NCBI GenBank assembly: GCA_958450325.1
Contig: OY288259.1
Coordinates: 22,872,734-22,936,733, forward strand
Source: Agrostemma githago
Taxonomy: Eukaryota; Streptophyta; Magnoliopsida; Caryophyllales; Caryophyllaceae
DNA: 64,000 bases
Reading direction: 5' to 3'
Part shown: positions 34,023 through 46,847 of the stretch, in pieces
Position numbering within the stretch: the first letter of the stretch is position 1
Layout of the letters: every line of letters starts with the position of its first letter
The notes under the pieces: model-generated
What the model was told of the DNA's origin: nothing
The model's database searches: none
What the model saw: the letters and a program-made list of their open reading frames with translations, nothing else
Translations under genes and position numbers: made by a program

Positions 34023-34304
34023 TCAAAACACTTGTTCATCCTCCTCGTCTTCCTCAGTGTCTTCTTCAGTTTCCTCTCCTTCGATGTCTTCATCTACTTC
34101 ATCCTCGTCATCCTTATCATTGGTTGGCTTAGTAGGCTGTTTAGGCGGTCGTGCTGCATACGGATTTGGACAGTTTCGTTTGGTTGGCTTAGTATACTTT
34201 CTCACATCAAATCCGCAAGCCAGCGCGTAGATTTTGTAAAATTTCACTGCCTCATCAATTGTTCCGAATACTTGCTCCATGTACGGAGTGAAAACCTCAC
34301 CCAC
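34023..34304 (-). pseudogene. FAR1-type transposase relic in element A
   Basis: The minus-strand frame encodes GEVFTPYMEQVFGTIDEAV, FYKIYALACGFDVRKYTKP. This is the start of a FAR1 DNA-binding domain as in FHY3/FAR1 and Jittery-type MULE transposases. It is fused directly to the C-terminal piece KRNCPNPYAARPPKQP and an acidic tail. The whole catalytic middle is deleted, so this is a deletion derivative. Confidence 0.7.
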
Positions 34305-35218
34305 ATCTCTGCACCATTCCTGTGCATTCGGTTCTTTGCCAATGCTTCGTGCAAGAAATTAAAAAATGTCACGCCCATGGACATAAGTGTTACTTCAACT
34401 CATAAGTTGTGTTACTTTAACCCTTAAAGGATGTTACTCCAACGTTAGTGCCAAAAACCCTTTTGAGTGTTACGTGTTTGTGTTACTGTAATTAGAATTA
34501 GATATTACTGTAATTCATAACTTGTGTTACTTCAACGTCATGACTACTTCAACATAAAGCAAACAATAATATCAGTGAAACAATAATATCAATGAACCAT
34601 TGTTATTAATCCATGATTGATCAAATGAATCAAATTCTACTTTTTCCAGTGTTGTCATGTGCGTTCGCATCTTTGGCAAAACCACCTGCATAAAATCAAA
34701 CAACGTTACACCCATGCAAATAATGTGTTACTATAAGTCCTAAGTGGTGTTACTCTAACGTGTACAATACGTTACTCTAACATCATCATCAAAACCCTTT
34801 TTCTGAACGTTCATTTGTGTTACTGTAATTGCAAGTAAGTGTTACTTTAATGCAGAAGGCATGTTACTTCAACAACGTTTATGCGTTAATTGAAATCAAA
34901 ACAATAGTATCAATGAATATCATGAAAAATCTGAATAAAAAGCATAAAGCCCTGTAATCTATAAAGATCGAGAAAGCAAATAACCATTGATACGAAACTA
35001 TGATATCAAAACGCAATGACATAAAAAAAAACGCAAATTGATATGAAACTGTGATACGAAATGACAATGAAAGCACTATAAACATGAAAATCGACTTAAA
35101 AAAAACGCAATTTGACGCGATAAACCATTGATATTAAAACGCACATTGAAAGCAATATGACCATCGAAATCCATGAATAAAAATTGAATCAAAACGTGAA
35201 TGAAATACTGAAACTCAC

Positions 35219-35282
35219 CATTGTTATACTTGATCAGTTGCTTATCAACCGTTGAAGACGATGACGCGGTCATTGAATCCAT
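35219..35282 (-). pseudogene. First exon of the element A transposase
   Basis: On the minus strand ATG encodes MDSMTASSSSTVDKQL, IKYNN, then a splice donor G|GTGAGT. The same exon with the same donor is found near the right ends of elements B (39363-39425) and C (43307-43370), which shows common origin and orientation. Confidence 0.65.
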
Positions 35283-35553
35283 TGTAACAGAATTCCGAGT
35301 ACAAAATCGATGACTGAACGTGAGTGAAGAAAGGTTTTTTTTTTGGTGTTTGAATGAACGTGATATGATGAATGAATGTGAATGATGAATGAATGTGAAA
35401 GGGAGTTATTGTTTCCTAAATTCATGGGAGCTATTTTAGGAACGTAAATCTTTTTTTTTTTAATGGATGCATCTTGTCCATCCATCCTCATCCCATCCAA
35501 TGGATGGGATGAGGACTTAAGGACTCACAAAGAGTAAAGGACTCATAAGAGCC

Positions 35554-35577
35554 ATATATATATATATATATATATAA
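35554..35577. repeat. (TA)n tract between elements A and D
   Basis: About 11 TA repeats separate the right end of element A from the left end of element D. Confidence 0.9.
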
Positions 35578-37417
<1,840 letters not shown>

Positions 37418-38239
37418 AAGATCAAGTGAGTCCTCTTTTTTTTTTGAGTCCATAAGTCCTATTTAGAGCCATTGATTTAGATGAGATGGATGGTGGTTAT
37501 TGAGTCTAATAATTAAGGTAAAAACTAACATATTTTGGAAAAAATATAACAAAATCCTCTCTCATCCCTTAATTATCTCTAACCGCCTAATTCACTTAAT
37601 CATGTTTCATCACATTCAATTTTTTCATTTCAAACTCACCCGCCTAACTAAAACCCTTCATCTTCATCATCCCAAACTCAATCTCTCGACTTCTGATTTC
37701 TTTCAAAACACACCCGCTCATTCTCTCTTCTTCAACTCATACAAGGCTACATTGAAGAAAGGCTACACACCCGTGTTACATTGACGTATTATAAGTGTTA
37801 CTTTAATGAACAAATGATGTTACTTTAAGTAATTAATGGTGTTATTCTTTGTCTCATGGTTAAAAAATGTTATTATCATCAATTACTTTGACGCATTATA
37901 TATCGTTCTTTAAAGAACGACAATCGTTAATTTGGTAATGAATGGTTCCAATCCAAGTTATCCTCAATTACTTTGGTAATCATTTGTGTAAACAACGCTG
38001 CTGTCCTCAGTTACTTTAATACATTATGTCTGTTACTCTAACTGACGAAAGGTGTTACTCCAATAGAACTGAGATGTTACTCTAACCAAATGCACATGTA
38101 TTAAATAAAATATGGAGTTAATTGCTACGTAGCACAGCGCTACTTGTAAAAAAATGTGTACAAAATCAGTTATTCTTGTAAACAAAAAAGAAAGGAAAAT
38201 ATTTTTATCATGACCAAAAACACAAGTATTCTCAAAACA

Positions 38240-38542
38240 CATGTTTCTCCTCCTCATCTTCCTCAGTTTCCTCATCTTCATCGTCGTCATCCACTTCATC
38301 CTCCTCATCCTCACTAATGGGTGGTTAGTAGGCTGTTTAGGGGGTCGTGCTGCGTACGGATTTGGACAATTTCTTTTGTCATGGTGCGCCATCAGTTTGC
38401 AGTTATTGCACATACGTTTCGGCTTCCTAGAAAGTGCGACCTTCTTATCCTTGCTCGATAACATCCGCTTTCCGCTGCCCTTTGTCTTAGAAATCGTTGG
38501 AGGGAGTATCGTGATATCGCCAGAGGCCGTACACCCAAGCAT
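38240..38542 (-). pseudogene. FAR1-type transposase C-terminal relic in element B
   Basis: The minus-strand frame has GCTASGDITILPPTISKTKG, then a zinc-knuckle-like CNNCKLMAHHDKRNCPNPY, then an acidic region. This is the C-terminal part of FAR1-related MULE transposases. The FAR1 DNA-binding and catalytic parts are missing. Confidence 0.65.
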
Positions 38543-39362
38543 ATTCTACACGAGAGCAATGAACCATTGTTATTGATCTATGATTAAGCAAGTGAATAAA
38601 ATTCCACATTTATCAGTGTTGTCCTGTGCATTCGCATCACTTCCAATACCACCTGCACAAAATTAAACAACGTGTTACTCCCATGCAGCCAATGTGTTAC
38701 TTTAACTCTTACGTTGTGTTACTCTAACTGGTAAAGTACGTTACTCTAACATCATCATCAAAAACTGTTTCTCAACGTTTAGCGTGTTATTGTAATTGCA
38801 ATTAAGTGTTACTGTAACATTAATACATATGTGTTACGCCCATGCAGCCAATGTGTTACTTCAGCTCTTACGTTGTGTTACTCTAACTAGTAAAGTACGT
38901 TACTTTAACATCATCATCAAAAACTATTTCGTAACGATCAGTGTGTTACTGTAATTGCAATGGAGTGTTACTGTAATGTAGAGCGTATGTTACTTCAACG
39001 TTGTGACTGCGTTCATAGAAAACAAAACAATATTATTAGTGGACCTCATTGAAAACCGAAATAACAAACATAAAACTCTGGAATCAATATCAATTAACCA
39101 TCAATATGAATCTATGATGAATGAAATGACAATGAAAACAATATCAACATGAAAATTAACGTAAAAAGGGAAGCCAAATCGGCATGAAATATGAATTAAC
39201 CATCAATATGAATCTATGATGAATGAGATGACAATGAAAACAATATCAACATGAAAATTGACGTAAAAAAACGAAGCTAAAGTGACGTGAAAGAAATTTA
39301 ATTTTTGTTAGTCGATCGCTGAATTAAAATTGAAGCAAAACGTGAAAGAAATATCAAAACTC

Positions 39363-39425
39363 ACCATTATTATACTCGATCAATTGCTTTTCAACAGTTG
39401 ATGATGATGTCGCGCTCATTGAATC
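39363..39425 (-). pseudogene. First exon of the element B transposase, start codon lost
   Basis: Equivalent to the first exon of element A: DSMSATSSSTVEKQLIEYNN followed by donor G|GTGAGT. The first codon is AAG instead of ATG. Confidence 0.55.
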
Positions 39426-39731
39426 CTTAGTAATGGGATTTTGAACCCAGATTTGATTGAATGAATGACGGAACGTGATGATGGAAGTTTTTTTTTTTTT
39501 TTTTTTTTTTTTAGGTTTTGATGAATTTTGCAACGTGAATGACTAAATGATGAATGAACGTGATCATGGGGGTTATTGTTTCCTAAAATCATGAGAGCTA
39601 TTTTAGGAACGTAAATCTCCCTTTTTTTAATGCAAATAATTGGAAGCATCTTGTCCATTCATCCTCATCCCACCCAATGGATGAGATGGGGACTTAGGGA
39701 CTCATATAGAGTAAAGGACTCATAAAAGCCT

Positions 39732-39734
<3 letters not shown>

Positions 39735-39784
<50 letters not shown>
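39735..39784. repeat. (CT)n microsatellite
   Basis: About 24 CT repeats between element B and the first MITE copy. Confidence 0.9.
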
Positions 39785-40000
39785 GTCAACAACTATTTTA
39801 AGGTCACAAGTTTCAGTGTTAAAGTTACACAAAAAATGCTTAAAGTTATACGAGATGAATGATAAAGTTGCACTTTATCACATGAAGTGATGAAAGAGAT
39901 GAATGTTATAGTTACATATCAATTTTAAACAAATGGAACTTTATCGTATGTCATCTGTAACTTTAATATAGACTTACTGACACATGGTGACCTTATTTGA
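39785..40000. mobile_element. MITE F, copy 1 (left end truncated)
   Basis: Similar over its length to copy 2 (CAACAACTATTTTAAGGTCA, AAAGTTACAC, GCACTTTATCAC). It lacks the outermost ~14 bases on the left and ends GACCTTATTTGA on the right. Its left edge meets the CT tract. Confidence 0.8.
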
Positions 40001-40022
40001 TCTCTACTCTATATATAGAGAT

Positions 40023-40256
40023 AGGTTCAAATAAGGTCAACAACTATTTTAAGGTCATAAGTTCCAGTGTTAAAGTTACACAAAAAATACTTAAAGTTAC
40101 ACGAGATGAGTGATAATGTTGCACTTTATCACTTGAAGTGATAAAAGTGCTGAATGTTATAGTTACATATCAATTTTGAACAAATGCAACTTTATCGTCG
40201 TATGTCATCTGTAACTTTATATAGACTTAAAAAAAAATTTGACCTTATTTGAACCT
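40023..40256. mobile_element. MITE F, copy 2 (234 bp)
   Basis: Ends AGGTTCAAATAAGGTCAA and TTGACCTTATTTGAACCT are perfect 18-base inverted repeats. The left flank is ATATATAGAGAT and the right flank a CT tract. There is no coding capacity. Words GTTACAC and GTAACTTTA recur inside. The superfamily is not assigned because no clear target duplication is visible. Confidence 0.85.
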
Positions 40257-40280
40257 CTCTCTCTCTCTCTCTCTCTCTCT

Positions 40281-40694
40281 TATGCGACTAAGTGCCATCT
40301 TCGTTGAACAAAAAAAAAGTAACTATAATAATAAACAGTTGAAAAATATAACATTAGGTTACATTATTATCACTTATTTAATAGCCCGGCCCATAATTTA
40401 TTCACTAATTCAACATAGATACGTTTTAATAATAGTGTTCCATTGTACACTATAATTTAGGAAATAGCAAATTAGTAGTAATTAATAATAGTAGAATACT
40501 ATCATAATTTCCACTAATTCAACATATACTATGTAATTCACTAGCCCATAATTTTTCATCATAGGAGAACTATGTATACATAGCAATTTATAATCAAGAG
40601 TCCGGCCCATAATTTAGGAAAGTAGTAATTAATAATAGTAGAATACTACGTAATAATATATGAAAAATATGGAATTCTACAATAAAAATTCTAC

Positions 40695-40748
<54 letters not shown>

Positions 40749-41440
40749 TGTAATAATAGTACATGGAAGAATTGCCTTAATTGGTCCGTTTCATCAAAAC
40801 AATTAGGAAAGTATCAAAATTAAATAAAAAATCAATTACAAAATCTTTTAATTATTATAATATATATTATTTTTATACGGAGTAATCATCTTTAGGTTTT
40901 TTTTCCATAATTTAGAACTTCCGGATTATATATTTTGGAAAGGACATACCACATGAGACTTATATTTGGGCAAGAAGTTACCTAAAAGTGATTATAAGAT
41001 TGTGATATGAGAGACAATTTTCCATAGAAAAAAATGGAAACAAAAAAAAAGTAAATTTTTCCATAAAGACAAAAAGAATACAATGATAATATATTAATAT
41101 TGTCTTCCACCATTTTAATTAGGTAAGTAAGATAGCCTATAAATACAATTTTAAGGTCATCGGTGTTATGCTCAATTAGCAACTTAGAAATAATATGTTT
41201 GTCTTCAATCCTAATTACAAATAAGAAGGCATTGGGTTATTTAGAGACCAACGTGTCTCAATTATTCTACTATTATTAAATTAACGTTCAAGTTGTGGAA
41301 TGACAACCGATACGCCCTGTACCAATACTCGGAAACGAAAGCAACTCAACGGTTCGAGAGGATGCAGAGACGAAGAACCGAAGACCATCATATCAAACCA
41401 TCGACACACAAACCGGTATTTAACAATAGACGTGTATATC
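40281..41440. other. AT-rich gap with (AAT)n, no gene seen
   Basis: The stretch contains an AAT microsatellite at about 40690-40748 and otherwise unremarkable AT-rich DNA. The last ~200 bases (41230-41440) are less AT-rich, but I recognise no protein or element in them. Confidence 0.5.
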
Positions 41441-41442
41441 TA

Positions 41443-41517
<75 letters not shown>
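41441..41517. repeat. (TA)n microsatellite
   Basis: Mostly TA repeats after a short TATC run, ending exactly where element C begins. Confidence 0.95.
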
Positions 41518-41519
<2 letters not shown>

Positions 41520-41839
41520 ATCAGGTGAGTCCACTTATATATGTTGAGTCCGTGAGTCCCAATCTTAGCCCTTGATTCAAGGTTAGATTAATGGACAAGA
41601 TTTGATCTCATAATTAAGGAAATAACTAACAAATCTGGTAAATATATCATTTCTCTCTTTCCTCCTTAATTATCTCAATACAAATATTTTCTCACTCTTA
41701 TCAATCTTTTTAAATGTCTTTTTCTCTGACACAACAAGTTTTTTCAAAATTATGTTTTTTTCATTTTCACCAAAAAATCATCATTTTCCTACTGCCATTG
41801 TACGTATGTTACTATGTTACTGTCATAATCCATAAACTA

Positions 41840-42130
41840 TGTTACTTTAACTCATATAACGTGTTACTTCAATTCATGAACTGTGTTACTTTAACTCATA
41901 AAATCTGTTACGTTGTTTAATATATTCTCTTGCAAAAACTATTACTCTAACTCATACAATGTGTTACTCTAATTCATGAACTATGTTACTTTAACTCATA
42001 AAATCTGTTACGTTGCATAGTCTCTTGCAAAAACTATTACTCTAACTCATGCAATGTGTTACTTTAATTCATGAACTGTGTTACTTTAACTCATAAAATC
42101 AGTTACGTTGCATAGTAGTCTCTTGCAAAA
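41840..42130. repeat. 95-98 bp tandem repeat inside element C
   Basis: TGCAAAAAC recurs at 41931, 42026 and 42124. Between these lie GTTACTTTAACTCATAAAAT, TGTTACGTTG and ATTACTCTAACTCAT. About three units are present. Confidence 0.8.
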
Positions 42131-43306
42131 ACATGAGTTCCAATTAACAAAAAGAACAATGTTTATTTTTATTAAGATACTCCAAAACAAAAAGTGGTAC
42201 AAGATTTCAACTAAATCAACTCCATTACAATTCCAATGTTTCACACTTGTTACTCATAATGTCATACTTATAATTCTGCTTCTTCTTCATCCTTCTCGTT
42301 CCCTCCGTCTTCTTCTTTTTCATCTTCTTCATCATCATCTCAGAAGCTTTGATTTATCTCACCACCGCACATTGGAGGAAACTCTCACCCACATCCCTAC
42401 ATCATTCATGTGGATTAAAGTAACAGATAACAAGAGTTAAAGTAACAGATAACAAGAGTTAAAGTAACAGATGAAGTGCATTGAAGTAACATTGAATTAA
42501 ATTAACAGAGTATGCTTATACACCAGGTATAAAGTAATAGAGGTCAGACATTAAAGTAACAGATAGTATGAATTAAAGTAACAGATAATTTTCATTAAAA
42601 TAACACTAGATATAAGTTAGTGCAAATAATTCATATAATGATAAAAATTGAGAGTATGACGCAGTATCTTATTCTTTGATATTGTTTTCTATTTTGAAGT
42701 CATCACGTCCCATAATTATAGGAAGTATTATTTTTTTTTTCTTTTTTTATATGGCGTTACTCTTTGATATTGTTTCCTATTTTGGTGGCAATCACGTCCC
42801 ATTATTATAGGAAACAATATCTTTTTTTTATTATTTTTTTAATATGGCAGTTTCCTAAATTCTTAGGACACTACAATACACTACAATAACAGATGAAAAA
42901 CACTAAAGTAACAACTGGTGTGTATTAAAGTAACACGACATATAAAGTAACAGATGCTCTACACTAAAGTAACGCAGTATATGAACTACAATAACTCAAT
43001 ATATTGTAAACGTAAAAACTAATAATTGAGTAGCATCTTAATGACTTTCATGACGATTCCAGTATAAATTACAAAACATATATACTCATCGTTTGTGTGT
43101 TCTACGATGTGCATATGAATCTATGATGAATAACACGACCATGAAAACAATATCAACATGAAAATTGACGCAAAACATGAATGACACGACCATGAAAACA
43201 ATATCAACATGAAAATTGACGCAAAACATGAACACAAATTGACGCAAATTAATCAAGATAATGAATAAAAATTGATGCAAAACATGAAAGCAATATCGAA
43301 ACTCAC

Positions 43307-43370
43307 CATTGTTATACTCGATGAATTGCTTATCAACCGTTAATGAAGATGTCGCGATCATTGAATTCAT
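43307..43370 (-). pseudogene. First exon of the element C transposase
   Basis: MNSMIATSSLTVDKQFIEYN followed by donor G|GTGAGT on the minus strand, homologous to the exons at 35219-35282 and 39363-39425. Confidence 0.6.
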
Positions 43371-43666
43371 AGTAACGGAATTTCGAGCACAAATTTGATT
43401 GAATGAATGAACGTGATGATCGATGGGAGCGTTTTTTTTTTAAGGTTTTGATGAACCTGTGAATGAACGTGAATAAATGAATGAATGAATGAGGAATGAT
43501 TGTGATTATGGGAGTTATTGTTTCCTAATATTATGGGAGTTATTTTAGGATACTAAATCTTCCTCATTTTTTTTAAATACAAAATATTAGGATGCATCTT
43601 GTCCATCCATCCTCATCCCATCCAACGGATGAGATGAGAACTTAGGGACTCAACATATATAAGGGG

Positions 43667-43729
<63 letters not shown>

Positions 43730-43750
43730 ATATATATATATATATATATA
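43667..43750. repeat. (CT)n(CTAT)n(TA)n compound microsatellite
   Basis: CT repeats, then CTAT repeats, then TA repeats, beginning at the right border of element C. Confidence 0.95.
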
Positions 43751-44345
43751 GTAATTAATAATAATATAGTAAACTACGTAATTACATTGATCGAATTGCA
43801 TGAGACTTAAGTATACTACGTAATAATCTTGATAATAGTATACTTACCAAGATTAAAGCTAATAATATGGTAAACAGATATAATAAGTATTTTCGAAATA
43901 ATAATCATTCAAAAATTATATCTAATATAAGCATAATGATAATAAGCACGTAGTCTATTAATATACTCTAATAATAATACGGGTATGTGAATTGTAAGAA
44001 TAATTCTATTATTAAGTTTATAGTTACTTTGTACATATTTATTTCATCACAATAATTACTCTTATGAGATTAATTTAAGTTAGGGATCGTTTATTTATTA
44101 TTACGTGATGATGTTAATCTTTCATCACGTGAGCGAGTAATTATAAACCTAGATGGAGTCGTTATTTTCTAATCATAAAGTAAACTTCATCAATTTAATT
44201 TGATAGTAATATTTTTATTATTTATTTAATTATTGATGGAACTTTCAATATAGCAGATAGTAATTAAACTTATCATTACGGTAAGATGATTTGTATGTCC
44301 CGCATGTTTTAATAATATATGGAAAATATGGAATTCTACAACAAC
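43751..44345. other. AT-rich gap, no gene seen
   Basis: Very AT-rich sequence with AATAATA words. No coding region, RNA gene or element border was recognised before the AAT tract. Confidence 0.5.
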
Positions 44346-44400
<55 letters not shown>

Positions 44401-44402
44401 TA
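44346..44402. repeat. (AAT)n microsatellite, left flank of the LINE
   Basis: About 18 AAT repeats. The same repeat continues on the right of the LINE at 45243-45268. Confidence 0.95.
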
Positions 44403-45240
44403 TTTCACGAGGGTTGTGGCTACTGCAGAATCAGTTTACTCTTTGACCTCCCGACAAATTGCTTTATGGAAGTCTCAGCAAGGCCGTCATGCTTCTGATT
44501 GGCTGCGGGCTGTCCCTATTTCTGGGTTGGGTCAGACTATGAATGGGCGGACATACCGGTGTGTGCTTAGCTATCGGTTGGGCATTCCTTTGTTTTCCTT
44601 GCCTGGGCCGTGTTCTGCCTGCTCTCGGGTTTTTCGGGACGACATTTATGGGGACCATGCTGTGTCATGTGCGGGAGTTGTAGGTATTAAGCATCGGCAT
44701 AACCTCGTTCGTGACACTCTATTGGATATCTGCTTCCGGTCCGGGGTCTCGGCAGGTAAGGAGGTCGATATTGGCTTGATCGATGACCATGACAGATCCT
44801 TTCGTCCTGCGTATTTGCTCCTTTATTCGTGGGACCATGGACGTGACGTTTGTGTAGATCTTACCGGGTCTTCTCCTTTGACCCAGTCCGGGCTTTCCGA
44901 TTTCATGCCAGGTCGTGCTGTGGGTGACGCTGCTCGGCGCAAATGTGCTAAGTATCGGGACTTATGTGTGTGGCTTGGTTATGGATTCTTACCTTTTTCC
45001 TTTTCTTCGTTGGGGGAATTGGAGGCGGATGCTATCGCCTTACTCAAGAGAATTCAAAGATTTTCGATAGCGCAGGATGCCGGAGCGCGCGCCGCTCCTT
45101 TTATTTTTACTAGACTTACCTTTGCTATAGCTAAGGGGGTGGGGGCCCAGATTGTATCTCGGTTGCCCACCAATTTTTTGTAAACTGCGTTTTGATTCAT
45201 CAATCAAATTCGAGTATTTTTTTTAAAAAAAAAAAAAAAA
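44403..45240 (+). mobile_element. 5'-truncated non-LTR retrotransposon inserted in (AAT)n
   Basis: A GC-richer block starts abruptly at the AAT tract and ends in a poly(A) run (45225-45240), after which AAT repeats resume. Truncated 5' end, poly(A) tail and repeat-matching flanks are the signs of a LINE copy made by target-primed reverse transcription. Only the C-terminal coding part remains. Confidence 0.75.
44404..45183 (+). pseudogene. C-terminal part of a non-LTR retrotransposon ORF
   Basis: An open frame of about 255 residues without an ATG start runs to TAA at 45181. It has a zinc-finger-like CSACSRVFRDDIYGDHAVSC, then RHNLVRDTLLDICFRSG, GKEVDIGL, SFRPAYLLLYSWDHG, RDVCVDLTGSSPL. This layout resembles the C-terminal zinc finger and possible restriction-like endonuclease fold of reverse-transcriptase proteins. 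In relatives I recall RPAD where this copy has RPAY, so a possible catalytic Asp is Tyr. The assignment to a particular LINE clade is open. Confidence 0.6.
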
Positions 45241-45242
45241 TT

Positions 45243-45268
45243 AATAATAATAATAATAATAATAATAT
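45243..45268. repeat. (AAT)n microsatellite, shared flank of LINE and element E
   Basis: About 8 AAT repeats between the LINE poly(A) tail and the left end of element E. Confidence 0.9.
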
Positions 45269-46640
45269 GGAAAATTTGGTATTTTATTCCTTCAATAACT
45301 TTCAATTTTAAATTTTATACCTCCGATAAGTTTCTTTAAAAACTTATACCCATTTATCGTAATTATCTCATAATATATACCTCAATCGTCTTTCTGTAAA
45401 AGAACACTAACAAATTAAGTTAAATGACAAATTCGCCCTGGTAAACCAACAAAAAAGAATCAGTTTACTTGCCCCATTAAATTTCAACAAAAAAAAAATC
45501 AAACCCCCCAATTTATTTCCTCAAATCACGTACTACAAGTGTACAACAATGGAGTAGAGGTGAAAAAAATAAATTTTCCCCAAATCTAACCCTACTTCAA
45601 TCAGTCATGTCGATCCCATATAAATTTCATCCAAATTGTTCTGTTTTCCGATTTATTTCTTTGATTTATTTTATTCATGAATTACAATTATTGAATCGAA
45701 ATCGGTAAGTTAGAACTTAGGACCCTAATAATTTCATTTTATTTTGTTGGTTTATTTGTCATTATTACAAGTGTACAACAATGGAGTAGAAGTGAAAAAA
45801 TAAAATTTCCCCAAATCTAACCCTACTTCAATCAGTCAGGTCGATCCCATATAAACTTCATCCAAAATTGTTCTGTTTTCCGATTATTTCTTCGATTTAT
45901 TTTATTCATGAATTACAATTATTGAATCGAAATCGGTAAGTTAGGACTTAGGACCCTAATAATTTCATTTTATTTTGTTGGTTTATTTGTCATTATTAGG
46001 GTTTAATTTGACACAATTTTGATTTCTTTACCTTACAATATCAGATTTTTTGATATTTTTTTTTAAGAAAAATTGTTTCCTGTTGTTTCCCAACTAATTT
46101 CTCTTTTTTTTTTTATAATTTTTATTTACATTCATGAATGACAAATTGACAAAAATTGAGAACGATATTGCTGAAAATACAATTGGGCTTAGGTTGAGGA
46201 TTTGGTATGGTTGGGTTTTTCGGGTTGTCAATAGGAAAACTGAGTATGCAGGGGGATGAAGAAGAGGATGGGTTAATTGTGGAAAAAGAAATATTGAATG
46301 GAGTTACAAGAAAAATCAAGATGAAGGAAGTTCGCATTTTGGATGAATTCCAATTTTTTTGTTCATCAAGAACAAATCTTTTATGTCTATAATTGGAAGA
46401 ATGGAGTAATGTAGAGGTAGAGGGGTATAATCGGAATAAAAAGTAGAAAAAATGAACTCCAGTAACTTAAATATTGAAGAACATGATTTACATTAGTTTT
46501 TTCTACGGTACTATGATAAAGGTATAAATCAGATAAGGAGGTATAAAATTTTAAAGAAATTTATATGAGGTATAAAATTTGAAAATGAAAGTTATTGATA
46601 ACTTTTTTAGTAGTACTGAAAATAAAATACCAATTTTCCC
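45269..46640. mobile_element. Element E: 1.4-kb TIR element in (AAT)n
   Basis: The left end GGAAAATTTGGTATTTTATT and the complement of the right end GGGAAAATTGGTATTTTATT match, followed by AATAACTTTCA and AAATTTTATACC on both. The flanks are AAT repeats on the left (45243-45268) and right (46641-46655). Possible PIF/Harbinger affinity (TAA-type target) is a guess. A short frame at 46207-46392 has no recognised domain. Confidence 0.65.
45535..46000. repeat. 232-bp tandem duplication inside element E
   Basis: ACAAGTGTACAACAATGGAG starts at 45535 and 45767, and the two copies are nearly identical to about 46000 (TTTGTCATTATTA). Two units only. Confidence 0.9.
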
Positions 46641-46847
46641 TAATAATAATAATATGTAATAATTATTTTTTTATATGTAATGGATTCATAACTTTATAAT
46701 AATTTTTAGATGTGGAAAATTTACCCACGTCTATAATCCTAAGAGCTTTTTTAAAAGTCAAAAGGGATTACACATAAATTGAATAAATTGGTTCGTGTTT
46801 CTAACTACTCCGTATTATTTTTTGTGAACCACGTAGGTGTGATTCAG

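Larger units (their letters stand above)
31867..35553 (-). mobile_element. Element A: FAR1/MULE-derived element between (TA)n tracts
   Basis: The left end reads GATCAAGTGAGTCCC, TTGAGTCCATGAGTCCTAT. The right end, as complement, reads GGCTCTTATGAGTCC, TGTGAGTCCTTAAGTCC. The ends are therefore imperfect inverted repeats built on GAGTCC. The same ends, and the inner landmark GCATCTTGTCCATCCATCC, occur in elements B and C. The interior is packed with GTTACT(T/C)TAA words and carries relics of a FAR1-type transposase on the minus strand. It contains a nested MITE (32934-33939). Both outer flanks are TA repeats, so any target duplication is masked. Confidence 0.7.
41518..43668 (-). mobile_element. 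Element C: FAR1/MULE-derived element between microsatellites
   Basis: Left end GGATCAGGTGAGTCCAC, GAGTCCGTGAGTCCCA; right end GCATCTTGTCCATCCATCC and ACTTAGGGACTCAA, as in A and B. The minus-strand first exon (43307-43370) and a short acidic relic near 42280-42410 remain from the transposase. The left half carries a 95-98 bp tandem repeat, and GTTAC/AGTAAC words are dense throughout. Confidence 0.7.

Noticed and set aside
45269..46640. Gene in element E (61-codon frame at 46207)
   Set aside because: Too short, no homology recognised, sits inside an AT-rich TIR element.
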